Of a stretch of DNA of 64,000 bases, positions 10,721-22,169 are shown in pieces. The stretch covers positions 49,390,843-49,454,842 of the forward strand of contig OZ038384.1 of assembly GCA_964036045.1 (NCBI GenBank), written 5' to 3'. Origin of the DNA: Eutreptiella sp. 'Long Island Sound 2002' (taxonomy: Eukaryota > Euglenozoa > Euglenophyceae > Eutreptiales > Eutreptiaceae). Position numbers and translations under genes: made by a program. Position 1 is the first letter of the stretch. Each line of letters starts with the position of its first letter. The notes below the pieces were generated by a model that was given only the letters and a program-made list of their open reading frames with translations, made no database searches and was not told where the DNA came from.

Positions 10721-11626
10721 TTGGGCTTGAGCTTGCAGCTTGCCGCAGCCTAGTGGGCCTAGGTATGGGGGTCTAGGCGTCCGTTTGGGCAATTCTGAGG
10801 GGTGGAAACCACAAAACGTGGGGGGTTGTGGGTGCAGTAGGTGCCCTCGGAATCGCATTTTGAGCCATGTAGCCCAAGATATGGCCTATTCTTGGTTTGT
10901 GGCGGTTGGCATTTGGAGCTTCTGGGGGCCTTTTTGGGCCGCTTCCGGGACATATCATGGAGTTAGAGGGCCGCAAAGAGCTCGTTGACTTGGGGAAGTC
11001 AAGCCGCATGTGAAGTGTACCCACCGTTTCCCTTCGTTTGGCCGTTTTGAATGCGTCACGGGGCTTTTTCGGCCCAAAAGTGGCTGTTTTTGGCCCTAAA
11101 CTGCATTTTTTGAAACAGAGGTCCGCCACCCGCGGATCCCGTTACTGGCCGCCACTGTTGAGTCTGTTGCTCAAACTTTGTATGATTGTGCTTCACACCC
11201 ATAGGTATCATGCACCGAAATTTCAACGAAATCCGAAACACCACGACAGAGTTCTGATTTTCCCCCATTTCGCGCGTGCTGCTTGCTGCTGCTTGCTGCT
11301 TGCTGCTGCTGCTGCTAAACCTGGTAGGTCCACCCTAGACCCTAAAAAGGGTTATAAAACCAAGACTGGTTCCACCAGCTCGGTGACCCTAACCCTAACC
11401 GTAATTCTAACCTGGAGTTTCAGTTATTGGTAAAGGTCTCATAAACAGGCCGTGCCTTGCAGGTGTGCGGACGTTATGTGATCTGACCTTGTATGAACCA
11501 ATGCAAATTGACCTTTCTTCATGCCATATGATGTGATGCCTTATGAGTTGATAGGATGTGGTGTTCGCAACGTGATTTGATGTGATGTGATGCAATGTGA
11601 CATGACGTGATTCGATGTGATGTAGT

Positions 11627-11845
11627 TTGATCTCGTGTGGTGTGGTGTGGTGTGGTTACAACCAGATGATCAATGAAGGCCGTCATCTAGTGGAGAATGT
11701 TTTCAGCAATGTTAAGAAGTTGCGATTCTGGAACGGCCGTGATGAGGCTCCCGGGCGCCCATATAACTACGACTTCCTTGCTGGCCTGTTCATTTTCTGC
11801 TGTAACCTACATAACATGGAGCAGAGGTACACCGAAAGTCTATAA
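11627..11845 (+). pseudogene. DDE transposase C-terminal fragment (PIF/Harbinger type)
   Basis: The 72-codon frame contains RHLVENVFSNVKKLRFW and, about 25 residues on, FIFCCNLHNM. This matches the C-terminal block of DDE_Tnp_4 transposases, in which the catalytic Glu follows an Arg-x-x-Val and an LHN motif closes the domain. The two upstream catalytic Asp residues and the helix-turn-helix part are absent, so the copy is non-autonomous and would depend on a transposase supplied elsewhere. Confidence 0.65.
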
Positions 11846-11936
11846 CCATAAGAGTACAGGCTGCAATGATCTGATTGTCTTTTTTTACCCTCCTGCGTAT
11901 TGTGTTTTGGGACACAGGAAGTGTTTCGTACGCAAT

Positions 11937-12170
11937 CACGTAGCAATCATTTTCTTTTTCAAAACCGACAATTGGTGTGCAGCAAGGCGGGTTGTCAACC
12001 TAAACAGAAATGGCACAATGGGCACGCAAGAACAGGATGAAATACCACCAGGCTCGGGAAGCAGGTAGCAATCTTCTTCTTTTTTGAAACGAATAATTGG
12101 TGTACATGAAGCGGGTTGTCAGCCGGGAAAGTCACAATAGGCATGCAAGAACAGTATGAAATACCACCGA
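11937..12170 (+). repeat. tandem duplication of about 130 bp
   Basis: GTAGCAATC, a T-rich run, ATTGGTGT, GCGGGTTGTCA and GAACAG(G/T)ATGAAATACCACC occur in the same order at 11,937-12,052 and 12,067-12,170. The two copies are clearly diverged. Confidence 0.75.
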
Positions 12171-12225
12171 ACGCTGAATGAACGCAAAATGGTTGTTTTC
12201 GTAGTGCAAACAAGCAGATATTTTC

Positions 12226-12453
12226 GACCCTGTCGTATCCTGCCGTATCCTGCCGTATCCTGCCGTATCTGCCGTATCCTGCCGTATCCTGCCGTATCCT
12301 GCCGTATCCTGCGTATCCTGCCGTATCCTGCCGTATCCTGCCGTATCCTGCCGTATCCTGCCGTATCCTGCCGTATCCTGCCGTATCCTGCCGTATCCTG
12401 CCGTATCCTGCCGTATCCTGCCGTATCCTGCCGTATCCCGCCGTATCGAATAC
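12226..12453 (+). repeat. 10-bp minisatellite TATCCTGCCG, right subterminal array
   Basis: About 22 copies of the unit seen at 10,046-10,222, in the same (not inverted) orientation, with occasional 9-bp units. The right transposon end follows at once. Confidence 0.95.
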
Positions 12454-12472
12454 GCGTAACAGGAAAACCCCG

Positions 12473-14142
12473 ATGGGGGACTGAAGGTCTCAACCGAGAT
12501 GGAACTCTCAAGCACAGCTATGTCAAGCTATCTCGACGACAAGTGGGTCCTAGTACCTCTGGGCCACTGGAACTGGAAATGGAACCAGGCCAGGGGGAAC
12601 TACTCCACCTATGAGCAGGAATTGCTCGCGGATTTGCTGGTGCCATCCTCACAAGCAGGACTGTTGGGGAGTAACCCTGTGGTCTGGCTGTGCGACCAAG
12701 AGCCGGTCCACACTTTCCAGAATTTCCCCCAACCTGAGAAGGCCAAGCTACGGCGCTGGTGGACCTACCTCAGCCAACTACGGCTGACAGTACACCATAT
12801 CCAGGGGGTGAAGAACGAGTGTGCAGACTACATCAGCCGCAACAACTTCACCGCGCCCTGATTGGTGCCTGGTCTGAAGCGCTGGCTAAGGAGGCGTTCA
12901 GCCGTATGGACGTGCACTTGGACCTCAACATGAATATGATACGCCCCCTGGATGGACTCCATCAATCGGAGTACCTGAAGGAGTTTGGGGATATCTACAA
13001 GCGCCTGGAGAAACGCCTTGAACCCCTCCTGGTCAACCAAGATCAGTGGAAGCGGGACAAGAGCTATCTCTGGCACGAGGACCGCATCGTGGTACCCAGT
13101 GACAGAGTTTTAGCGCTGCTGAAGTGAACCCATGAGTCCAGTGGTCATGTGGGTGCTGACCTTACCCTGAGGCTATTCAAGCAGTGGTTCCACACTACGT
13201 GGACTGATGACCAACTGCGGAAGACCCTCCAGCCTATCGTGGACAAGTGCCCGTTTAGGTTTTGCAAACCGGGTGATATTAGGGACAGAGGCTTCTATTC
13301 GACCCTGCTCATTCCTCACTGTGCTAACAGTGTTCTTTACGTGGACTAGACGGAGATGCCGAAGTTCTGGGGCTATGACTTCGCCCTCGTGGTAACCTGT
13401 GGGTTGACCAGGCTTACCAGGGTGTTCTCATGTACCAAACACATTACCGGGGAGGAGACTATCAAGATACTCCTGCAGGAGTGGTTTTGTTTCTATGGGG
13501 CGCCCAAAGAGATCAACTCCGATGAGGACGTACGAGTGCGCTCAGATACCGGCTGGTACAAGAGGGACCTGAGATCCCTCAATGCCCATGTGTCTACGGG
13601 GATCCCCTACTCTCAAACGAGCAACCCCCTATGTGAGCGACAGATCCGTGTCCTCAAGGAGAATGTAAGGATATGGTGCAAAACTGAGATTACTCCCCGT
13701 CATATCCTTGATGATGAACTCCCAAGAGAGTTCGGCGACTGGCTACTCGCCCCATGAGCTCTTCCTAGGGCGCCTGGCGTGGTTCCTACATGCCCCCCAT
13801 CCAGAGGACACCCTTTCTTCCGTGGGTGAGTGGGTCCAAGAGCAACAAGCGAAGGTGGACAAGGCCAAGGCTATGCTCCAGAGAGTGAGGGAGCGTCAGT
13901 GGAACAAGAAGAACAAGCACCGAGTACCTGCCACCTACCAAGAAGGGGACTGGGTGCTGGTGCACCACAGCCGACTACCCGCCTGGCCACACTCTACCAG
14001 CGATGACCCATACTTCGGGCCCTACAAGAATCTATCTGTGGATGGACACCGTATAGCCGTGCGGTGTTCTCCCAGTCTAGGGGGGACCCTGGTGTGCGCT
14101 GCTCAACACCTGAAGCGCTACTACGATCCTGAAGACCTCTGA
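12473..14142 (+). pseudogene. pol: RE-A1 RNase H (rest) and integrase core
   Basis: RNase H resumes with YSTYEQELLADLL (catalytic Glu), WLCDQEPV and NECADYISRNN. The integrase follows. Its HHCC finger is THESSGHVGAD plus CPFRFC, and the DDE core is VLYVD (13,340), INSDEDVR (about 13,520) and NPLCERQIRVLKENV (about 13,630). The C-terminal part has QEGDWVLVHHSRLP, a GPF/Y-like region, and ends before the chromodomain. Frames are broken by TGG-to-TGA at 13,127, TAC-to-TAG at 13,349, a deletion near 13,700 and a stop at 14,142. Integrase joins the element's ends to target DNA. Confidence 0.9.
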
Positions 14143-14496
14143 CGGGAAGAGTTGGAGCTGAACGACGAGGAAATCGCCGCCCTAGACCTACAAGGGGCTG
14201 CAAGCCCTATGGAAGGTGAAGGGGAACTCCCCGACATGAACGCCGAGGATATGGCTAAGGAGGGCTTCTACCTTGTGAAGTCTGTCCTACGCCACCGCTA
14301 TCGCCAGGGCTGGCGCTTCCTCACCCTCTGGGAAGGGTTTGGAGTCAAAGAGGTGACCTGGGAGCCCTTCTCTGCGTTCGTTCTACCTGAGGGACGCCTA
14401 AACTCAGTTCTGGTAGACTACTTGTCCCAGAACAACCTTGGTGAGTTGCTGAGGCTCGCTGAGACGGTTGCCTCCAAGACTAAAGCTAAGGACTGA
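14143..14496 (+). pseudogene. pol: RE-A1 integrase tail with chromodomain
   Basis: After an acidic linker (LNDEEIAALDLQGAASPM), residues at 14,266-14,427 form a chromodomain: FYLVKSVLRHRYRQGWRFL, then LWEGFGVKEVTWEP and a C-terminal helix. Chromodomains on chromovirus integrases steer insertion to modified chromatin. The Pol frame ends naturally at KTKAKD, followed by the 3' region. Confidence 0.88.
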
Positions 14497-14904
14497 ACCT
14501 TACCCTTACGTGCCTAAGCGTATGTGTGAGTGTGCTATTCCTAAGGTCCTGAGAGCAAGCCGCAGAAGTGATGTCCTAATTATACCCAAGTCTGCACGCT
14601 TGCTAAACGTGGAGGGTTGTCTTACCGATGCCACGGGGTACGCCCCGGGTCTCCCCTCCGCTAAGTGCCCAATTTCTGTGCTGGCGCAAAACCTTGGGGG
14701 AATACCCAGCGTACTAATCCAGGTATTGTTTTCCCTACCTATCTGTCCACTCCAGGGAGGGGTTGCCAAAAGCCATGAAGGCTTGAAAACGCAGATTTGC
14801 TACGATGGCCAAAATCTAGCCTAACCACTGCCACTGCCCACCAACCCCGCTAAAATTGCAGGAAAGGGGTGGGACACACCTAGGATTTTATGAGGTATGA
14901 GGTT

Positions 14905-15830
14905 TTGGGGCATGAATGGTCAGTTGTAAGGCCCCGCAGCCTATTTTGAGGTCGTCGGACTCAGAAAAACGTTTTTTGCAAGGTTTTGGTGCAAGTTTTC
15001 GCGTTTTTCGGAGCCGCCATCACCAAAAAACTGCATTTTTTGCCCAAAAATGGCCAAAAAAAGCCCATTTTGTTTGCCTAAAACAGCATTTTTGGGGCAT
15101 GAATGGTCAGTTGTAAGGCGCCGCACCCTATTTCGAGGGTGCTGGACTCAAAAAGACGTACTTTGCAAAGTTTTAGAGCAAGTTATTGATTGTTTTGGAG
15201 CCGCTGTCACAAAAAAACCGCATTTTTTGCCCAAAAATGGCCAAAAAATGCCATTTTTTTTGCCTAAAGCAGTGTTTTTGGGACTTGAGTGGTCAGTTGT
15301 AGGGCCCCAGACCCCATTTTGAGGGTGCTGGACTCCAAGGACTGTGTTTTGCAGGGTTATGGAGGAGATGATCACGGGTTTCAGGGTCGCCATCACAAAA
15401 AATACCGCATTTTTTGCCCAAAAATGGCCAACAAATGCCATTTTGTGGCCTAAAACTGTGTTTTTGGGGCCTGAATGGTCAGATCTGGGCCCCATACCCT
15501 ATTTTGAGGGTGCTGGACTCACAAAAGCGTGTTTTGCAGGGTATTGGAGCAAATGATCAAGGGCTTCGGAACCACCATCACCAAAAAACCGCATTTCTTG
15601 CCCAAAAAATGCCAATTTTTTGGCGTAAAACAGCATTTTTGGGGCCTGAGTGGTCAGTTGTAGGGCCCTATACCCTATTTTGAGGGTGCTGGACTCAGAA
15701 AAACGTGTTTTGCAAGGTTTTGGAGCATCTTATCGAATCTTTTGGAGTCATCATCACCAGAAAACTGTATTTTTTGCACAAAAACAAACATCTATGCTTT
15801 GAGCTGTACAAAAGCTGCTATTCGCAACTA
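14905..15830 (+). repeat. 186-bp satellite, array 1 (about 5 units) in the RE-A1 3' region
   Basis: Units start with (T/C)GA(A/G)TGGTCAGTTGTA at about 14,912, 15,098, 15,285, 15,471 and 15,648. Each contains GGGTGCTGGACTCA, GCATTTTTTGCCCAAAAATGG and several near-palindromic AAAATGGC/GCCATTTT runs. No coding is expected. Confidence 0.92.
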
Positions 15831-16039
15831 GGTGGTGAATGTCATATTTCTCGCATACGGCCGATTTTAGATTGAATCAAGCCTGCATTGTCGATGTAGG
15901 GGCTGGTAAATTTCCAATTCGGAGGGTGGGGGGGGGTAACTCCTGAAAATAAGCTCTTTATGGTATAATTTGACAAAAAAAGTAGTATTTTTGCCTGTAA
16001 CTGGTTTTGGGATTTTTTGACCCCATAAAATCCTAGGTC

Positions 16040-16729
16040 AGTGACACACGCACTACAGGTCCTACACACCCTACAGTGGCACCATCCTGGTGGGCGAGCG
16101 CTACTGCAACTGGCTCAAGCCCCCACTCAGGACTACCACTCCTACACGCACGCTCTACTGGGTGGCCTTGAAGATGAAGACAAGAGCCCTAGCGGCTCAC
16201 CTGTGAGATTGCAAGAAAACACAGAGCTCCTAAGCTTCTGTGGGCTTGGAGGGAAGGGGTGCTCTTGTTGCGTGCACAGCGTGGATGTTGAAGGTGACGT
16301 GCTGCGCTTGCCACTCCTGGCTGAGCCGCAGCTGGTTGTTTGTGTGTGATCAGCGCCGCATATTTTAGCACGGCTTGGGACTGCACCAGTTCACCCTGAC
16401 CTTCCCACCTGAAGAACAAAGGCGGATGCAGGAGCGTTTGCAGCAGAGGAACCAAGACCATCTCCACATATTATACGCTTCTGAGATGGCCCTATAATAC
16501 GCTGTCCACGAACGCCCCTATCAAGCAAGCAAGCTTAAGAAGCTCCACCCGTTCTCTTATAGAACGTGGGGTGGAGCCCCTGGGTAACCTAAACAAGGTT
16601 TACCGTGCGCATTTTTCGTGGCCTACCCTTTAATGCCTGTGTGAATGCTCGAGTATGCACTAATCCGTCAATCTGGGTCAACCACCCTTTCTCCTCCTAA
16701 TCATACCAACAATCACGAACTCCACCAGG
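16040..16729 (+). repeat. conserved RE-A 3' untranslated module, copy 1
   Basis: The module begins with CACACCCTACAGTGGCACC and GGGCGAGCGCTACTGCAACTG and ends with CACGAACTCCACCAGGG. It is repeated at 18,854-19,176 (partial) and 20,301-21,026. In RE-A2 (minus strand) homologous modules occur at 30.4-30.8 and 33.75-34.14 kb. Short frames are present, but conservation looks like non-coding 3' sequence. Confidence 0.7.
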
Positions 16730-17496
16730 GTTCGGCGACTGGCTACTCGCCCCATGAGCTATTCCTAGGGCGCCCGGCGTGGTTCCTACATGCCCCCCAT
16801 CCAGAGGACACCCTTTCTTCCGTGGGTGAGTGGGTCCAAGAGCAACAAGCGAAGGTGGACAAGGCCAAGGCTATGCTCCAGAGAGTGAGGGAGCGTCAGT
16901 GGAACAAGAAGAACAAGCACCGAGTAACTGCCACCTACCAAGAAGGGGACTGGGTGCTGGTGCACCACAGCCGACTACCTGCCTGGCCACACTCTACCAG
17001 CGATGACCCATACTTCGGGCCCTACAAGAATCTATCTGTGGATGGACACCGTATAACCGTGCGGTGTTCTCCCCGTCTAGGGGGGACCCTGGTGTGCGCT
17101 GCTCAACACCTGAAGCGCTACTACGATCCTGAAGACCTCTGTGGGGAAGAGTTGGAGCTGAACGACGAGGAAATCGCCGCCCTAGACCTACAAGGGGCTG
17201 CCAGCCCTATGGAAGTTGAAGGGGAACTCCCCGACATGAACGCCGAGGAGATGGCTAAGGAGGGCTTCTACCTTGTAAAGTCTGTCCTACGCCACCGCTA
17301 TCGCCAGGGTTGGCGCTTCCTCACCCTCTGGGAAGGGTTTGGAGTCGAAGAGGCCACCTGGGAGCCCTCCTCTGCGTTTGTTCTAGCTGAGGGACGCCTA
17401 AACTCAGTTCTGGTAGACTACTTGTCCCAGAACAACCTTGGTGAGTTGCTCAGGCTCGCTGAGACGGTTGCCTCCAAGACTAAAGCTAAGGACTGA
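16730..17496 (+). pseudogene. pol: duplicated integrase C-terminus and chromodomain
   Basis: This copies 13,730-14,496 at an offset of exactly 3,000 bp. The 283-codon frame carries GYSPHELFLGRPAWFL, the C-terminal integrase region and the complete chromodomain (FYLVKSVLRHRYRQGWRFL...EEATWEP) without an internal stop. Copy 1 has a stop at 14,142 that is absent here, so it arose after the duplication or was corrected in this copy. Without the integrase core this fragment cannot act as an integrase. Confidence 0.92.
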
Positions 17497-17904
17497 ACCT
17501 TACCCTTCCTTGCCTAAGCGTATGTGTGATTGTGCTATTCCTAAGGTCCTGAGAGCAAGCCGCAGAAGTGGTGTCCTAATTATACCCAAGTCTGCACGCT
17601 TGCTAAACCTGGAGGGTTGTCTTACCGATGCCACGGGGTACGCCCCGGGTCTCCCCTCCCCTAAGTGCCCAATTTCTGCGCTGGCGCAAAATCTTGGGGG
17701 AATACCCAGCGTACTAATCCAGGTATTGTTTTCCCTACCTATCTGTCTACTACAGGGAGGGGTTGCCAAAAGCCATGAAGGCTTGAAAACGCAGATTTGC
17801 TACAATGGACAAAATCTAGCCTAACCACTGCCACTGCCCACCAACCCTGCTAAAATTGCAGGAAAGGGGTGGGACACACCTAGGATTTTATGAGGTATCA
17901 GGTT

Positions 17905-18640
17905 TTGGGGCATGAATGGTCAGTTGTAAGGCCGCGCACCCTATTTTGAGGGTGTCGGACTCAGAAGAACGTGTTTTGCAAGGTTTTAGAGCAAGTTATT
18001 GATTGTTTTGGAGCCGCCAACACCAAAAAACCACATTTTTTGCCCAAAAATGGCCAAAAAATGCCATTTTTTTGCCTAAAGCAGTGTTTTTGGAACTTGA
18101 GTGGTCAGTTGTAGGGCCCCATACCCCAGTCTGAGGGTGCTGGACTCCAAAAACTGTGTTTTGCAGGGTTATGGAGGAGATGATCACGGGTTTCAGGGTC
18201 GCCATCACAAAAAATACCGCATTTTTTGCCCAAAAATGGCCAACAAATGCCATTTTGTGGCCTAAAACTGTGTTTTTGGGGCCTGAATGGTCAGATCTGG
18301 GCCCCATACCCTATTTCGAGGGTGCTGGACTCACAAAAGCGTGTTTTGCAGGGTATTGGAGCAACTCATCAAGGGCTTCGGAATCACCATCACCAAAAAA
18401 CCGCATTTCTTGCCCAAAAAAAGCCAATTTTTTGGCGTAAAACAGTATTTTTGGCGCCTGAGTGGTCAGTTGTAGGGCCCTATACCCTATTTTGAGGGTG
18501 CTGGACTCAGAGAAACGTGTTCTGCAAGGTTTTGGAGCATCTTATCGAATCTTTTGGAGCCGCCATCACCAGAAAACTGTATCTTTTGCACAAAAACAAA
18601 CATCTATGCTTTGAGCTATACAAAAGCTGCTATTCGCAAC
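17905..18640 (+). repeat. 186-bp satellite, array 2 (about 4 units)
   Basis: The same unit as array 1, with starts near 17,911, 18,098, 18,284 and 18,460. It lies in the second copy of the duplicated 3' region and has lost one unit. Confidence 0.92.
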
Positions 18641-18853
18641 TAGGTGGTGATTGTCATATTTCTCGCATACGGCCCATTTTAGATGGAATCAAGCCTGCAT
18701 TGTCGATGTAGGGGCTGGAAAATTTCCAATTCGGAGGGTGGGGGGGGGGTAACTCCTGAAAATAAGCTCTTTATGGTATAATTTGACAAAAAAAGTAGTA
18801 TTTTTGCCTGTAACTGGTTTTGAGATTTTTGGCCCCCATAAAATCCTAGGTCA

Positions 18854-19176
18854 GTGACACATGCACTACAGGTCCTACACACCCTACAGTGGCACCATCC
18901 TGGTGGGCGAGCGCTACTGCAACTGGCTCAAGCCCCCACTCAGGACTACCACTCCTACACGCACGCTCTACTGGGTGGCGTTGAAGATGAAGACAAGAGC
19001 CCTAGCGGCTCACCTGTGAGATTGCAAGAAAACACAGAGCTCCTAAGCTTCTGTGGGCTTGGAGGGAAGGGGTGCTCTTGTTGCGTGCACAGCGTGGATG
19101 TTGAAGGTGACGTGCTGCGCTTGCCACTCCTGGCCGAGCCGCAGCTGGTTGTTTGTATGTGATCAGCGCCGCATAT
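18854..19176 (+). repeat. RE-A 3' module, copy 2 (3'-truncated)
   Basis: Nearly identical to 16,040-16,350, but it breaks at GATCAGCGCCGCATATT, where another satellite array starts. The join marks a second duplication event. Confidence 0.75.
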
Positions 19177-20090
19177 TGTCAGTTGTAAGGCCCCGCACCC
19201 TATTTTGAGGGTGTCGGACTCAGAAAAACGTGTTTTGCAAGGTTCTGGTGCAAGTTGTCGCGTTTTTCGGAGCCGCCATCACCAAATAACCGCATTTTTT
19301 GCCCAAAAATGGCCAAAAAAAGCCCATTTTTTTTGCCTAAAACAGCATTTTGGGGGCATGAATGGTCAGTTGTAAGGCGCCGCACCCTATTTCGAGGGTG
19401 CTGGACTCAAGGAGACGTACTTTGCAAGGTTTTAGAGCAAGTTATTGATTGTTTTGGAGCCGCTATCACAAAAAAACCGCATTTTTTGCCGAAAAGTGGC
19501 CAAAAAATGCCATTTTTTTTGCCTAAAGCAGTGTTTTTGGGACTTGAGTGGTCAGTTGTAGGGCCCCATACCCCATTTTGAGGGTGCGGGACTCCAAAAA
19601 CTGTGTTTTGCAGGGTTATGGACAAGATGATCAGCGGTTTCAGGGTCGCCATCACAAAAAATACCGCATTTTTTGCCCAAAAAATGGCCAACAAATGCCA
19701 TTTTGTGGCCTAAAACTGTGTTTTTGGGGCCTGAATGGTCAGATCTGGGCCCCATACCCTATTTCGAGGGTGCTGGACTCACAAAAGCGTGTTTTGCAGG
19801 GTATTGGAGCAAATGATCAAGGGCTTCGGAACCACCATCACCAAAAAACCGCATTTCTTGCCCAAAAAATGCCAATTTTTTGGCGTAAAACAGCATTTTT
19901 GGGGCCTGAGTGGTCAGTTGTAGGGCCCTATACCCTATTTTGAGGGTGCTGGACTCAGAAGAACGTGTTCTGCAAGGTTTTGGAGCATCTTATCGAATCT
20001 TTTGGGGCAGCCATCACCAGAAAACTGTATTTTTTGCACAAAAACAAACATCTATGCTTTGAGCTATACAAAAGCTGCTATTTGCAACTA
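19177..20090 (+). repeat. 186-bp satellite, array 3 (about 5 units)
   Basis: Unit starts lie near 19,168, 19,357, 19,544, 19,732 and 19,908. It is closer to array 1 than to array 2 in unit number and order. Confidence 0.9.
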
Positions 20091-20300
20091 GGTGGTGATT
20101 GTCATATTTCTCGCATACGGCCCATTTTAGATGGAATCAAGCCTGCATTGTCGATGTAGGGGCTGGAAAATTTCCAATTCGGAGGGTGGGGGGGGGTAAC
20201 TCCTGAAAATAAGCTCTTTATGGTATAATTTGACAAAAAAAGTAGTATTTTTGCCTGTAACTGGTTTTGGGATTTTTGGACCCCATAAAATCCTAGGTGA

Positions 20301-21026
20301 GTGACACACGCACTACAGGTCCTACACACCCTACAGTGGCACCATCCTGGTGGGCGAGCGCTACTGCAACTGGCTCAAGCCCCCACTCAGGACTACCACT
20401 CCTACACGCACGCTCTACTGGGTGGCGTTGAAGATGAAGACAAGAGCCCTAGCGGCTCACCTGTGAGATTGCAAGAAAACACAGAGCTCCTAAGCTTCTG
20501 TCGCCTAACAGGGACGCGAAAACGCGTTTCCCTGCTAGGGCTTGGGAGGAAGGGGTGCTCTTGTTGCGTGCACAGCGTGGATGTTGAAGGTGACGTGCTG
20601 CGCTTGCCACTCCTGGCTGAGCCGCAGCTTGTTGTTTGTGTGTGATCAGGGCCGCATATTTTAGCACGGCTTGGGACTGCACCAGTTCACCCTGACCTTC
20701 CCACCTGAAGAACAAAGGCGGATGCAGGAGCGTTTGCAGCAGAGGAACCAAGACCATCTCCACATATTATACGCTTCTGAGACGGCCCTATAATACGCTG
20801 TCCACAAACGATCCTATCAAGCAAGCAAGCTTAAGAAGCTCCACCCGTTCTCTTATAGAACGTGGGGTGGAGCCCCTTGGTAACCTAAACAAGGTTTACC
20901 GTGCGCATTTTTCGTGGCCTACCCTTTAATGCGTGTGTGAATGCACGAGTAGGCACGAGTCCGTCAATCTGGGTCAACCACCGTTTCTCCTCCTAATCTT
21001 ACCAACAATCACGAACTCCACCAGGG
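20301..21026 (+). repeat. RE-A 3' module, copy 3
   Basis: Full module ending CACGAACTCCACCAGGG. It keeps an internal hairpin GGGACGCGAAAACGCGTTTCCC at about 20,511 that copies 1 and 2 lack. Confidence 0.75.
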
Positions 21027-22161
21027 GGTGGCCCCACCTGGGCTTACCTACTTTACTCACCGCTGGAGAGTGAAGCAAGGTGAAGGAAAAGCGAGACACA
21101 AGCGAGGAGCGACGCTATGCATATGTGTGTATGTCTAATGACCCTGGACTTACCTCTAATCTTCTGCAATCTTTCTAATCTATCCCTCTATCGTTTGTTA
21201 GCGCTGCTACAAGGCACGTTCACGGGGACAGGAGACGAGCAATGTGCATGCTGCATATGAGACGACCACACCTGTGGTTAATACCAGATTCCTTGAAGTC
21301 CTTCTGTTGATTTTTGAAATCTTGAATCTTGAATTCTTACTGTCAATGTGGGTGTAATCTTTATGTTTGTCTATTTATGTGTGTTTCGTCATTTTTGTCA
21401 TTCTGCGTAACATACATTCATAATCTTATTAATCCTTTTTTTTCCAGCGCTTCGCTAGGAGCCGCTCCTGTGCGCCGCCTTTCTCTGCGTAAGAATTTCT
21501 TGATTTAAAAAATGGGGAGATGACTACAAATTTTATAAAAATGTGCATCTGATGAACAATTGGATTCTGTCCAGGTGTGTGCCTTCAGAAAAATGCTAGG
21601 CCGTCATTTGACAGATTTAGGTGTTGTCGCTTCGCGTTTGCGTGGATTCGTCCCTCACCCTCCCATTCCTCTGTTGTACAGACCTCCTCGCAAAGCCTCG
21701 CTTAGTAGGCCGCTGTTCGGGTTGAAAAGCAGCAGCAGGAGACTGAACCAGAACCAAGACCCCTCCAAGGGGCAATTCTACTTAAATAAGCACACCCACG
21801 CCCAAGTACCAGGACAGGTGTCTCAATCAGGTTTCATGAGACTTGGGTCGAGCGTCCTATGAAAGTCTGCCTTTCGGTTGTGTTACGCTGCAGCTTGGAG
21901 GGAGGGATGCAAATGCATTTGGCCTTGGCATGCCCTATTCTAACCCCACCCAGCCACAGGAACCCCGGCAGCACCAAGAGCGCTGAGCTTTCTGTTGGAA
22001 ATTGTCATTCACAATGCTGCAAGAGTGGCTGGCCATGGTAAAGCGCTCTTCTCCAGTATTAGGGAAGCTATAGGTATTTTAAAGTAGGTGTGGAAACCAA
22101 GGAAAGGCCAAGAAAAAATCCCTTTTTCCTGATAATGCGACAGTGGTGGCCACCACAGCAC
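21027..22161 (+). other. RE-A 3' untranslated region before the polypurine tract
   Basis: Non-coding DNA shared in inverted orientation with RE-A2 (about 28,640-29,900), for example AGCGCTTCGCTAGGAGCCGCTCCTG at 21,449 and its counterpart at 29,330. Because both RE-A copies carry it upstream of the 3' LTR but not beside the 5' LTR, it is internal to the element. No protein is recognised. Confidence 0.7.
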
Positions 22162-22169
22162 AAGGGCGG
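22162..22169 (+). other. polypurine tract of RE-A1
   Basis: AAGGGCGG directly precedes the 3' LTR start AGTAAG. RE-A2 has the cleaner AAGGGGGG at the same point. This is the expected plus-strand primer for reverse transcription. Confidence 0.7.

Larger units (their letters stand above)
10014..12472. mobile_element. nested DNA transposon (Harbinger-like) inserted in RE-A1 RNase H
   Basis: RE-A2 preserves the empty site, reading TTTCC(A)AATGGGGGAC(T/G)G without interruption. In RE-A1 the ATGGGG at 10,008-10,013 is repeated at 12,473-12,478, with 2.46 kb between. The ends are imperfect inverted repeats: GGGGTTTCCCTAATACG on the left, and GGGGTTTTCCTGTTACG read inward from the right. The true duplication may be only ATG, because the G-run makes the edge ambiguous. 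Inside are two subterminal 10-bp minisatellites and a DDE transposase C-terminal fragment. A 3-bp duplication and G-rich termini fit PIF/Harbinger, but family assignment is inference. Confidence 0.8.

Noticed and set aside
10236-11402. Telomere-like CCCTAACCCTAA at 10,236 and 11,387
   Set aside because: Only two or three units each, inside the nested transposon. Too short to be an interstitial telomere or evidence for the species' telomere type.
10046-12453. CRISPR array
   Set aside because: The repeats are contiguous 10-bp units without spacers, in a eukaryotic transposon.
12119-12614. Repetitive frames with GRIRQDTAGY or CRILPYPAVS
   Set aside because: These are translations of the 10-bp minisatellite, which is open in several frames. 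Not a protein.
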